Shown here one piece after another: positions 1-7,215 of a stretch of 64,000 nt of DNA. Source of the stretch: an uncultured Lachnospiraceae bacterium (GTDB taxonomy: Bacteria; Bacillota; Clostridia; Lachnospirales; Lachnospiraceae); the NCBI GenBank assembly GCA_900315505.1, contig OMZG01000002.1:109430-173429 (forward strand), written 5' to 3'. Positions within the stretch are counted from its first letter, which is position 1. Each line of letters begins with the position of its first letter. Position numbers and translations under genes: made by a program. The notes below the pieces were generated by a model. It was not told the DNA's origin. It did not search any database and saw only the letters and a list, made by a program, of their open reading frames with translations.

Positions 1-1
1 G

Positions 2-277
2 TCCATCATCTGCTATATGCCTCTCGGAATCCTCTTTATCTACAGGGATATGATGCAGGGCTGCGGATACGGCTTCCTTCCTATGATGGGTGGCGTCTTA
101 GAGCTTGCTGCGAGATTTACTACGGCAATGCTTTCAATGCATTTCAACAGCTACTGGCTCGGCGTAGCAGGCGATCCGGCCGCATGGATTGTGACAGGTA
201 TCTTTGATGCGATCGCATATCACTATGTGATAAAGGATGTCCGCAGAAGGTTTGACGCAGCGAAGGCAACAGAGTAG
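2..277 (+). CDS. MATE family efflux transporter, C-terminal fragment
   Basis: The reading frame is open from the left edge and ends at 277, so only the last 91 or so residues are seen. They are hydrophobic with two membrane segments and carry a stretch (GFLPMMGGVLELAAR) followed by an AAWIVTGIFD segment that resembles the last helices of MATE (NorM/DinF) Na+ or H+ coupled drug and metabolite exporters, ending in a short charged cytoplasmic tail (KDVRRRFDAAKATE). The start and transport core lie outside the window, so substrate cannot be judged. azlC starts 10 bases downstream, so the genes may be co-transcribed. Confidence 0.7.
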   Translation, partial: SIICYMPLGILFIYRDMMQGCGYGFLPMMGGVLELAARFTTAMLSMHFNSYWLGVAGDPAAWIVTGIFDAIAYHYVIKDVRRRFDAAKATE

Positions 278-287
278 AATAGAGAGC

Positions 288-1004
288 ATGGATAGAAAAG
301 ACTTTGTAGAGGGAGCTAAGGATTCGGTCGCTATAGTGGTCGGATATTTTTCTGTAAGTTTTACTTTTGGAATAGTAGCTGCTCAGGCCGGACTTTCGCC
401 TTTCCTGGCAACGCTCATGTCGCTTACGAATGTAACGAGTGCCGGGCAGTTCGCAGGGCTGAACCTGATCATAGCACAGAGCTCATATATCGAGATGTTC
501 CTGACACAGCTTGTCATCAACCTGCGATACGGGCTCATGTCCCTGTCACTTTCACAGCATCTGGATAAGAAGGCTACCACGGGTAAAAGGATGCTTATCG
601 CTTTTGCGAATACAGATGAGATATTTGCGGTATCAGTCGTGAAGCCGCACAAGGTCTCGCCGTCATATATGGCGGGGCTTGAGATATTCCCAATCCTTAG
701 CTGGGCGCTTGGGACCTTTTTCGGAGCAGTGGCTAATAATCTGCTGCCTGCTGCCATATCAAGCGCTCTTGGCATAGCTCTCTACGGCATGTTTGTAGCA
801 ATTGTGATGCCTGTTGCCAGGTCTCATAAGAGCGTGGCTATCGCAGTCATCCTGGCCGCATGCCTGTCGCTTGCATTCCACTTTGTACCGGGGCTTAAGG
901 CCATTTCCAGCGGATTTACGATTATTATATGCACTATAGCAGCCAGCGCCCTTGCTGCCTGGCTCTTCCCTGTTCCTGAAGATGATGGAGGTGATGCCGT
1001 ATGA
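288..1004 (+). CDS. azlC: AzlC family branched-chain amino acid permease, large subunit
   Basis: A 238-residue integral membrane protein with the AzlC pattern: an N-terminal stretch FVEGAKDSVAIVVGYFSVSF, then FGIVAAQAGLSP and a TNVTSAGQFAGL segment typical of the family, with several more hydrophobic segments. AzlC with AzlD forms an exporter for branched-chain amino acids and analogues. I chose the ATG at 288 rather than an upstream in-frame start at 237, because the latter lies inside the MATE gene and the family N-terminus fits 288; the ribosome site before it (AGAGAG) is weak. The stop overlaps the azlD start by four bases (ATGA), a sign of translational coupling. Confidence 0.9.
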   Translation: MDRKDFVEGAKDSVAIVVGYFSVSFTFGIVAAQAGLSPFLATLMSLTNVTSAGQFAGLNLIIAQSSYIEMFLTQLVINLRYGLMSLSLSQHLDKKATTGKRMLIAFANTDEIFAVSVVKPHKVSPSYMAGLEIFPILSWALGTFFGAVANNLLPAAISSALGIALYGMFVAIVMPVARSHKSVAIAVILAACLSLAFHFVPGLKAISSGFTIIICTIAASALAAWLFPVPEDDGGDAV

Positions 1005-1300
1005 AGATCTATTCTTACATCATCCTTATGGCAGTGACTACGTATCTGATCAGGATGCTGCCGCTCGTGCTCTTCCAGAAACCGATAAAGAGCTTGTTTC
1101 TAAAGAGCTTCCTCTACTATGTCCCATACACCTGCCTCACCGTGATGACGATCCCGGCCATTTTTACCTCGACAGCCAGTGTCATAAGCGCCACAGTCGG
1201 CTTCATCGTCGCCGTGATCCTGGGCTTCTACAGAAAGAGCCTGCCAGTCGTCGCAGCCTTCGCATGCCTGGCTGCCTTCATAACAGAAAGATTCCTGTAA
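1001..1300 (+). CDS. azlD: AzlD family branched-chain amino acid transport protein, small subunit
   Basis: A 99-residue protein with three or four membrane segments and the AzlD hallmark near the N-terminus (TTYLIRMLPLVLF), ending in AAFACLAAFITERFL. It is the small partner of AzlC in the branched-chain amino acid exporter. The ATGA overlap with azlC supports a two-subunit unit. No separate promoter is seen. The next recognisable element is the hairpin at 1370-1394, which could end this transcript as well as the opposite tRNA transcript, although its T-run favours the minus strand. Confidence 0.88.
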   Translation: MKIYSYIILMAVTTYLIRMLPLVLFQKPIKSLFLKSFLYYVPYTCLTVMTIPAIFTSTASVISATVGFIVAVILGFYRKSLPVVAAFACLAAFITERFL

Positions 1301-1369
1301 GGTGACAACCAGGGCAATATTTGCAATGACACTGTATGCGGCCACAGCCACATTTCCAGCGCTGCCATC

Positions 1370-1394
1370 AAAAAAGCCACCCGGTAACCGGGTG
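1370..1394 (-). terminator. Rho-independent terminator of tRNA-Leu
   Basis: An 8-bp GC-rich stem (CACCCGGT paired with ACCGGGTG, 1378-1394) is followed on the minus strand by GGC and six T. It lies 15 bases past the 3' end of tRNA-Leu. The same hairpin may also stop azlCD transcripts, but the T-run on the plus side is short. Confidence 0.75.
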
Positions 1395-1408
1395 ACTTTA
1401 AAAAGTAA

Positions 1409-1492
1409 TGCGGAAGATGGGACTTGAACCCACACAGTATTGCTACCACAAGATCCTTAGTCTTGCTCGTCTGCCAGTTCCGACACTTCCGC
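1409..1492 (-). tRNA. tRNA-Leu (anticodon AAG)
   Basis: The minus strand folds into a class II tRNA: a 7-bp acceptor stem (GCGGAAG with CTTCCGC), D arm, a 5-bp anticodon stem (CAAGA/TCTTG) around the loop CTAAGGA, a variable arm, and a T arm containing GGTTCAAGTCC. The discriminator is A, as expected for leucine, and CCA is not encoded. The 7-base loop places AAG at positions 34-36 (plus-strand 1456-1458), so it reads CUU and, if A34 is deaminated to inosine, other CUN codons. A one-base shift would give a different anticodon but would break the stem. Confidence 0.93.
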
Positions 1493-1528
1493 AACTTGTG
1501 AAATTCTGTTGCTCTCGCAACGATGTAT

Positions 1529-1557
1529 ATGATACCAAAAGAGCGATTGGATGTCAA
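1529..1557 (-). promoter_or_regulatory. Promoter of tRNA-Leu
   Basis: On the minus strand a perfect TTGACA (-35) is separated by 17 bases from TATCAT (-10) preceded by TGG (extended -10). The predicted start, about 1522, is followed by a short GTTGC-GAGA-GCAAC hairpin and then the mature tRNA 5' end at 1492. Confidence 0.75.
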
Positions 1558-1574
1558 GCACTTTTTTGAATTTT

Positions 1575-4136
1575 TTATATGTATTTTTTGTCGAAGTCTG
1601 CCTGCGTCAGTGGCTTGTCATAGAGGAAGCCCTGGATCATGGAGACATTCATGCCCTCCAGCTTCTTCTTCTGAGGATCACGCTCGACACCTTCTACCAC
1701 TACATTCATATTTACCGCATCTGCCAGCTGTGAGACGGAGCGTACAAAGGCATCCGAGAAATTATCCTTGTCGATGTCCTTTACGAAGCAGCGGTCTATC
1801 TTTATCTCGTCGAGCGGAAAATCCTTGATGCGCGACAGTGATGAATAGCCTGTACCGAAATCATCAAGTGCCAGTCGCACACCCATGTCATGGATCCGTG
1901 TCAGGACATCCTTCATGCGATCCATGTCATTTATCGCAAGCCCCTCTGTCACCTCGAGCACGAGATTGTCAGGATTGATACCGGTTATCTTTATCGCATT
2001 CGATATCACGTCCACTATATCGTTCTGAAGCAGCTGAACCACGGACAGATTCACATTCACCCGGTAATCAGGATGTCCGTAGTCATTCCAGTAGCGACAG
2101 TGGCGGGCAGCCTCTATGAGCACGTGCTCGTCGATCGGGACGATAAGGCCCAGATACTCTGCGAGAGAAATGAACTTGTCAGGCGTCATGAAGCCCAGCT
2201 TCTTCGAATTCCATCTGACCAGGGCCTCAGCGCCACAGCAGCGCGGCTCGCCGTGCTTTATATCCACGACCGGCTGGTAATAGACCTCGAACTCACGGCA
2301 GTCATCTGCCACAGCCTCTCTCAGGGCCTTCTCAATGCCCATCCTGTCGGCCGGCATCTTCTCTGATACGTCGGTGAAGTACTCGGTCTTATTCTTGCCT
2401 CTTGACTTCGCCTGATGGAGCGCATAGTCGACCCTCTGCATGAGCAGGTCTTCATTATCCCCGTCCTCAGGAAAATGCACGATGCCCATGCAGGCTGTGC
2501 AGTAATACTCATCATCATCAAGAGAAAAAGGCTTCTCGAATCTCCTGCGGATATTTTCTGTGATCTGCTCTACATTATCATAGCCTGAATACGGCACAAG
2601 CACTGCAAACTGATCACCGCCTATGCGATAGCACTGTGCATCCTTTTTCACAGCCTGCTGCACCGACCACGCAGCCTTCTTCAGGAATCTGTCGGCAAGC
2701 ACATGACCGAGTCCGTCATTAAGCGCATTGAAATCATCGAGATCGACAAAAATAAGAGTGCCCTGCCCCTTGCTGCGGACCGCGTCATTGATACAGGTCT
2801 CAAAGTCAAGATGGAATCTGTGACGGTTGTACAGTCCCGTGAGATCATCGAGATCGGCAGACTCACGTATCTTCTTCTGGTACTGCTTCTGCTTTGTGAT
2901 GTCGGTGATGGTGAAGACGTCCACCTTTGTGCTGTCCTGCCAGAGCGTGACATTGGTGTAAACCATATACATATCCCCGCTTCCGGTGGCTGCAAATTCC
3001 TTCGGAGCCTTCACAGCCTCCTCGACAGAATCCCCGATCAGAAATCTTCTGCGGAAAAGCTCCTCATCCATCGGATCAGCAAAGATCTCATCAGCTGCCT
3101 TATTCCTGAATATGAGCTCCTTAGACGAATCACCGTAGATAGCAACTGCAAACTGCGCTGAATCATAGAATGATTTCATGAAATCATCAGCGCCCTGCAG
3201 AAGCGACTGCGTCTTCCACATCTGCGCCCTCGCCCTCAGGATGCTGCAGGCCCTCTTGGTGAAATCTATATCATCACTGTGCCAGATCCTGCCCTCCCCA
3301 TAGCTCAGCAGACACAGGTATGTCATTCTGTCTCCATCAGATATACAGGAAAAAATCCCCGCCGTAATATGGAATTTCTGCATGAAGGTCCTGAAATTAT
3401 CAGAAATCAGCGAGTCCGCAGAAATCGTGTAGCACCTGCCATCAAGAAATGGCAGATCAGAAGGTCTGGCATCCTTAAACGCCTTTTCTCTGCTTCCATT
3501 TGCGCCGGAATATTCATTGACTGTCTCGATTTTCTCTCCGTCGCTTGTGATCAGGGCGGCAGTATCGAAGTCAACGCATATACTCATCCTCTTGATGATG
3601 TCATCTGCCGCATCCTGGAAGCTGATGCCCGTATTCATATCATCTACGAGCATTGACAGGTATCTGTAGTATTTCTTCGTACGGGAAAGCCGGTCAGCAT
3701 CCTCTGCTCCCCTCTGTCCCTGAGTGTGTGCGTCTGTAAGCTCTGACTCAGTATCGAAGAAGAGTCCAAGAAGATCCTTAAACACCCTCGTCAGCCCGTC
3801 CATTTTCTCACTGGTCTGATGATCTATAAGGAAAAGATATCCGCATACCCTGCCATCGCTTCTCCGCACCGCGATCGTCCTCAGATGTATGCTGTCGAAA
3901 TCCCGGTCGATCACATCGGTCGCGTCATAATCGAAGAACGAGCTTCTGATGTCACCTACGGCCTCACGGTTTACCTTTTTGAAAAAAAGCTGCTCCGTAT
4001 CCACATCGGTGAAATATGACAGCATCACCGCGCCGTTCACATCCGACAGCATTCCTGACAGACCGTAGGACTGAAGAAGCTCCTTTATTATTTCATTTAA
4101 TTTCTGTCTGTTACCTTCTATTTCCGACATTGTCAT
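1575..4136 (-). CDS. GAF-PAS-GGDEF-EAL protein, probable c-di-GMP phosphodiesterase
   Basis: An 853-residue cytoplasmic signalling protein without membrane segments. A GAF-like region (roughly 160-305) and a PAS-like region (315-425) precede a diguanylate cyclase domain and a C-terminal EAL domain. The cyclase signature reads RIGGDQFAV near residue 505, so the acidic residue of GGDEF is Gln, which usually means no synthase activity. The EAL domain has EAL at about 635, NVNLS, LEVTEG, DDFGTGYSSL near 755, EIKIDRCF and VVEGVE, the full set of metal and catalytic residues. I therefore infer c-di-GMP hydrolysis, with GGDQF possibly a GTP sensor. The start overlaps the upstream gene's stop (ATGA), so the two are coupled. 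Confidence 0.9.
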   Translation of the reverse strand: MTMSEIEGNRQKLNEIIKELLQSYGLSGMLSDVNGAVMLSYFTDVDTEQLFFKKVNREAVGDIRSSFFDYDATDVIDRDFDSIHLRTIAVRRSDGRVCGYLFLIDHQTSEKMDGLTRVFKDLLGLFFDTESELTDAHTQGQRGAEDADRLSRTKKYYRYLSMLVDDMNTGISFQDAADDIIKRMSICVDFDTAALITSDGEKIETVNEYSGANGSREKAFKDARPSDLPFLDGRCYTISADSLISDNFRTFMQKFHITAGIFSCISDGDRMTYLCLLSYGEGRIWHSDDIDFTKRACSILRARAQMWKTQSLLQGADDFMKSFYDSAQFAVAIYGDSSKELIFRNKAADEIFADPMDEELFRRRFLIGDSVEEAVKAPKEFAATGSGDMYMVYTNVTLWQDSTKVDVFTITDITKQKQYQKKIRESADLDDLTGLYNRHRFHLDFETCINDAVRSKGQGTLIFVDLDDFNALNDGLGHVLADRFLKKAAWSVQQAVKKDAQCYRIGGDQFAVLVPYSGYDNVEQITENIRRRFEKPFSLDDDEYYCTACMGIVHFPEDGDNEDLLMQRVDYALHQAKSRGKNKTEYFTDVSEKMPADRMGIEKALREAVADDCREFEVYYQPVVDIKHGEPRCCGAEALVRWNSKKLGFMTPDKFISLAEYLGLIVPIDEHVLIEAARHCRYWNDYGHPDYRVNVNLSVVQLLQNDIVDVISNAIKITGINPDNLVLEVTEGLAINDMDRMKDVLTRIHDMGVRLALDDFGTGYSSLSRIKDFPLDEIKIDRCFVKDIDKDNFSDAFVRSVSQLADAVNMNVVVEGVERDPQKKKLEGMNVSMIQGFLYDKPLTQADFDKKYI

Positions 4137-5638
4137 ACCCGCTCAATAACGTAAATACTTCTATTATCATCGAAGGGAATCTCCTCGCAGAAGGAAAGTC
4201 CCTCTGATTTCCTTATCATTGCCTTTATCTCACTGCCACCGGCCAGATAGAATGCATGTCCATGCTCAGATAAAAGCCTCTCCGTGGCAGCAGCCGTCTT
4301 TGCAAAAAAATCAGCCCTGTCACTCTCGCTCTTCTCATACAGATCCGGAAGCTCCGAAATGATCTCATCGAATGGCTCATCACTCTCGAAGGTGAAAGCG
4401 CTTCGCCTGACGAAATACACATTTCTGCCCTTTCTCGCGGCATTTTTCTTCCCGGCGCTTATTGCATCCTGATTCGTATCTGTGGCAAACATCACATGAG
4501 TCCGCATATACTCATCTCTTTCGAGAAGCAGCGTAGAGTTTCCTGAAAAAATATCCGCCACTCTGGCATCCTCCCTCAGATATTTCCTGATGAGGTAAAC
4601 AAAAATGGCCGCCTTTACCGGCTGCATGGAGGTGGAAAGCCTCTCCCTCACATACGAGAAACGCTCGTCCTCCATCCCCAGTGGATTAACGAAAAGAATA
4701 TATCCTCCCGACTTCCTCGGGTAGAAATGCAGCTCCATATCGTATGGCGCTGTATTCACAAGCCTGTCCCTGAAAAGATAAAGGAACTCAGCCGTGAACC
4801 GCTTCGCAGCATCCGTGTGATGATCCTTCCTCTCATGGACCACGATCCTCACAGATACCTTATCATCCGGTCTCGTGGTGCGTCTTATGAACCTGAGAAA
4901 ATCGCTCTGTGAGATCTCTTCCCTCATCGTCTCCGGTCTCCCGGTAAAGGTCCCCCTGATCCTGTACATCAGATGGCTGTACAGTCTGATGTCCCTGACC
5001 CGTGGCAGATCATCGCTGCCTATCAGAGCACCGACTGCCGAAAAGCCCTTTACTATTCCGCGCGACCCGAGCTCCTCCTTCAGAGGCTCATAGAAACCCT
5101 TCACGGGAACCAGAAGCGCACCGAATGAGTCCGGCTCGATAAAGACTGCGGCCTTCTTCTCTGTCCCGTCATCGAGCAGTCCTATAAGCTGCTTTCTCTC
5201 TGCAAGGATATGCTTCATGTCCTCTTCCGGAAAAGTCCCCGAATCAATCTGCCCCAGTCTCTCCCGCAGGTAGGCTGCATCGCTGTCACTCAGGATTCCT
5301 GCGCCGCCGAGATTCTTCACGGATTTCAGATAGCTTTCTCTAACGAAAAGCCTATCCTCACTCCTGTAAGCATCCACGAGCGCCTCAAAAAGCATCACCT
5401 GATCCTTCTCTCCCATATCAAGCGGGAGTTCTCCGATAAGAAGTGCCGCTGACTTCCTGGACTTCGCATCCTCACTATCAAGAGCATGCACGAGAGCAAG
5501 ACAGCTGTCACGGTCTGATACGATATCCTTTCCTATCGTATCATCGCCCTCTCTGATCGCCTTTCTGATATCCGAAAGCGTCTGACGGAGATTCTTATTT
5601 TCTTTCAGATCCGTAATGAGTGCTTCTGATTTTACCAT
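4133..5638 (-). CDS. HEAT-repeat plus SAM-dependent methyltransferase-like protein
   Basis: About 501 residues from the ATG at 5638; an in-frame ATG at 5677 has no ribosome site and gives an odd N-terminus. The first 150 residues are helical and HEAT-like (LVHALDSEDAKSRKSAALLI and similar). The last third looks like a Rossmann methyltransferase related to RNA N2-guanosine methylases (RlmL/Trm14 type): VADIFSGNSTLLLERD near residue 362 resembles the SAM loop, ATDTNQDAISAGKKNAA the ribose-binding acidic loop, and SELPDLY near 427 sits where NPPY-type motifs occur. That motif is not canonical, so catalysis is uncertain. It is translationally coupled to the GGDEF-EAL gene. Confidence 0.65.
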   Translation of the reverse strand: MVKSEALITDLKENKNLRQTLSDIRKAIREGDDTIGKDIVSDRDSCLALVHALDSEDAKSRKSAALLIGELPLDMGEKDQVMLFEALVDAYRSEDRLFVRESYLKSVKNLGGAGILSDSDAAYLRERLGQIDSGTFPEEDMKHILAERKQLIGLLDDGTEKKAAVFIEPDSFGALLVPVKGFYEPLKEELGSRGIVKGFSAVGALIGSDDLPRVRDIRLYSHLMYRIRGTFTGRPETMREEISQSDFLRFIRRTTRPDDKVSVRIVVHERKDHHTDAAKRFTAEFLYLFRDRLVNTAPYDMELHFYPRKSGGYILFVNPLGMEDERFSYVRERLSTSMQPVKAAIFVYLIRKYLREDARVADIFSGNSTLLLERDEYMRTHVMFATDTNQDAISAGKKNAARKGRNVYFVRRSAFTFESDEPFDEIISELPDLYEKSESDRADFFAKTAAATERLLSEHGHAFYLAGGSEIKAMIRKSEGLSFCEEIPFDDNRSIYVIERV

Positions 5639-5682
5639 AGGTTTTATTGTACCCCTTTTAGTAAAAAAAATCATCATTTTCG

Positions 5683-5694
5683 TGTACTAGTACA
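5683..5694. promoter_or_regulatory. Perfect 12-base palindrome upstream of the methyltransferase gene
   Basis: TGTACTAGTACA is a perfect palindrome about 45 bases before the ATG at 5638. It could be an operator for a dimeric regulator or may be chance. No confident promoter for the minus-strand operon is visible beside it, although AT-rich sequence lies at 5705-5720. Confidence 0.25.
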
Positions 5695-5757
5695 TACGTT
5701 TTGGTATAATTAGACAAAAAAACGCCATCATTTTTGTGAATACTGTCGGTTTGACTA

Positions 5758-5786
5758 TTGCGAAAAAGCAGGAATCGTATTATACT
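5758..5786 (+). promoter_or_regulatory. Promoter reading into a gene-free stretch
   Basis: TTGCGA, 17 bases, then TATACT. A transcript would start near 5793, well upstream of the separate promoter that serves the flavin reductase. It may therefore drive the candidate small RNA described next, or give the reductase a longer leader. Confidence 0.4.
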
Positions 5787-5792
5787 ATAAGA

Positions 5793-5900
5793 GACTTAAG
5801 GAATGAACCCCCTTTAGAATTCCTTAGATCATTTCCCCTTTTATATTTTTATAACCCCCCTTTTTGAAAGCATCCTTCCCCGGGATGCTTCCTTTATGTC
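5793..5900 (+). ncRNA. Candidate C-rich small RNA
   Basis: This stretch within the 325-base gap (5639-5963) has no convincing reading frame. It holds two hairpins: TAAGGAAT/ATTCCTTA (5797-5826) with five C in its loop, and AAGCATCC/GGATGCTT (5868-5890) with four C in its loop. Between them are runs of four C (5835-5838) and six C (5855-5860). C-rich unpaired runs are how several Firmicutes small RNAs pair with ribosome-binding sites. The second hairpin may end the RNA, but its T-run is weak. This is a structural inference only. Confidence 0.3.
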
Positions 5901-5908
5901 CATTTTTG

Positions 5909-5937
5909 TTGAAAAGCATATAATAATAGTATATAAT
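5909..5937 (+). promoter_or_regulatory. Promoter of the flavin reductase gene
   Basis: TTGAAA, 17 bases, TATAAT, giving a start near 5944 and a leader of about 20 bases with a strong GGAGG ribosome site before the ATG at 5964. Confidence 0.75.
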
Positions 5938-5963
5938 GAAAGGAAATCGAACGGAGGAACACT

Positions 5964-6476
5964 ATGCATACTTTTCAGGATCTCGATATCAATACAACAG
6001 ATTTCAATCCATTCAGACTCATCGGTAGCGACTGGGCAGCGCTGACTTCCAAGGCCGATGGTAAAATAAATGCCATGACAGTCAGCTGGGGCGGAGTCGG
6101 CGTGCTCTGGGGGAAGAACGTGGTGACTGTATATGTGAGAAAGACCCGCTATACGAAGGAGCTGCTTGACGCAGGCGATTATTTTTCCCTTACCTTTTTC
6201 AATGAGAACGAGCCTAAGTATAAGAGTGCCCTGAAGTATCTCGGTGCTGCTTCCGGTCATGATGAGGATAAGATAAAGACAGCAGGACTAACCATCGCCC
6301 ACAAGAACAGGGTTCCTTATATCGATGAGGGGAATTTCGTGATCCTATGCCAGAAGATGGCATCAATAGAAATGCCTTCCGACAAGCTGCCGGAAGACAT
6401 CAGAGAAAAGTGGTATGCCGATGGCAATGACCACACTATATACATTGGCGAAATAAAGGGACTGTACGCGAGGTAA
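5964..6476 (+). CDS. Flavin reductase family (FMN-binding) protein
   Basis: A 170-residue soluble protein resembling the flavin reductase-like split-barrel family: a segment near residues 25-45 (ALTSKADGKINAMTVSWG) like the FMN-phosphate region, then VTVYVRKTRYTKELLDAGDYFSLTFF. Members bind FMN and often act as NAD(P)H:flavin reductases or partners of redox proteins; the real substrate here is unknown. The gene stands alone with its own promoter and a strong ribosome site (GGAGGAACACT). Its TAA stop directly abuts the stop codon of the opposing PAS gene, with no intergenic base. Confidence 0.8.
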   Translation: MHTFQDLDINTTDFNPFRLIGSDWAALTSKADGKINAMTVSWGGVGVLWGKNVVTVYVRKTRYTKELLDAGDYFSLTFFNENEPKYKSALKYLGAASGHDEDKIKTAGLTIAHKNRVPYIDEGNFVILCQKMASIEMPSDKLPEDIREKWYADGNDHTIYIGEIKGLYAR

Positions 6477-7193
6477 TTATTCTTTACCCTCTACTATCTC
6501 AGTCACATCGACAAATGAACCTGCCAGGCCCACGACCTTTCCCTTCTCATCGAGGATTGGTGACTTGCTCGCGATGATATCGCGCTCACGGCCCTGAATC
6601 ATGTTCTTCGTATGTACATGAGTGCTCTTCTCACCGGAGAGCACTTTTTCTTCGTCATTAATAAAATCATCAGGCTCCGGATGCCAGCCCATATCCTCAT
6701 CGGTCTTTCCGAGCACATCCTCTTCATTTTCGAAGCCATACGCATCAAGGAATGCCTGGTTCACGCCCTTGAAACGGCGGTCCTTGTCCTTCCAGAATAC
6801 TCCGACCTGTATTGTATCGAGGATCTTCTTATAATAGCTGTCATCATAGAGATTTCCGTCCAGATCCGCATATCTGTCGAGTCTGTCAAAAAGCCCGGTC
6901 ACATCTGCATACGTCACATAGCGCAGCGTGCAGTGCTTTCTCTTCTGGCTTACCTCCTTACCCATGTAAACCTTCTTCTCACCCTCTGGCGAAGAATATC
7001 TGACTATCGGCTTATAGCCATTTACAAAAAAGATCTGCAGTTCCTGAAAGGTGATGTTCATATCTGCAAGCATCTCATCGCTTGCGAGCACCACCTTGTC
7101 CATGCCGTCCACGATCTGAAAGATCACGAGCATGCCCGGGAACTCCTTTAAGAACTTCTTTTCCTGCTTGTTGAAATGAAACTCATTTTCCAT
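6477..7193 (-). CDS. PAS domain protein without an output domain
   Basis: A 238-residue soluble protein. The N-terminal 100 residues form a poorly conserved PAS-like sensor (VDGMDKVVLASDEMLADMNI). The second half is a clear PAS fold, about 115-230: ILDTIQVGVFWKDKDRRFKG, QAFLDAYGFENEEDVLGKTD, and the C-terminal strand GKVVGLAGSFVDVTEI. No kinase, GGDEF or DNA-binding domain follows, so it may be a free-standing sensor that acts on a separate partner. It lies 22 bases after aspS and probably shares its transcript. Confidence 0.78.
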   Translation of the reverse strand: MENEFHFNKQEKKFLKEFPGMLVIFQIVDGMDKVVLASDEMLADMNITFQELQIFFVNGYKPIVRYSSPEGEKKVYMGKEVSQKRKHCTLRYVTYADVTGLFDRLDRYADLDGNLYDDSYYKKILDTIQVGVFWKDKDRRFKGVNQAFLDAYGFENEEDVLGKTDEDMGWHPEPDDFINDEEKVLSGEKSTHVHTKNMIQGRERDIIASKSPILDEKGKVVGLAGSFVDVTEIVEGKE

Positions 7194-7215
7194 ATTCTGT
7201 CTCCAGTTCCTGCTG

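Noticed and set aside
237..287. Longer N-terminus for AzlC
   Set aside because: The extra residues overlap the MATE gene, have no homology to the family and no better ribosome site.
1890..2366. Plus-strand frame inside the GGDEF-EAL gene, and similar long frames opposite other genes
   Set aside because: They mirror conserved coding sequence on the other strand, lack ribosome sites and resemble no protein I know.
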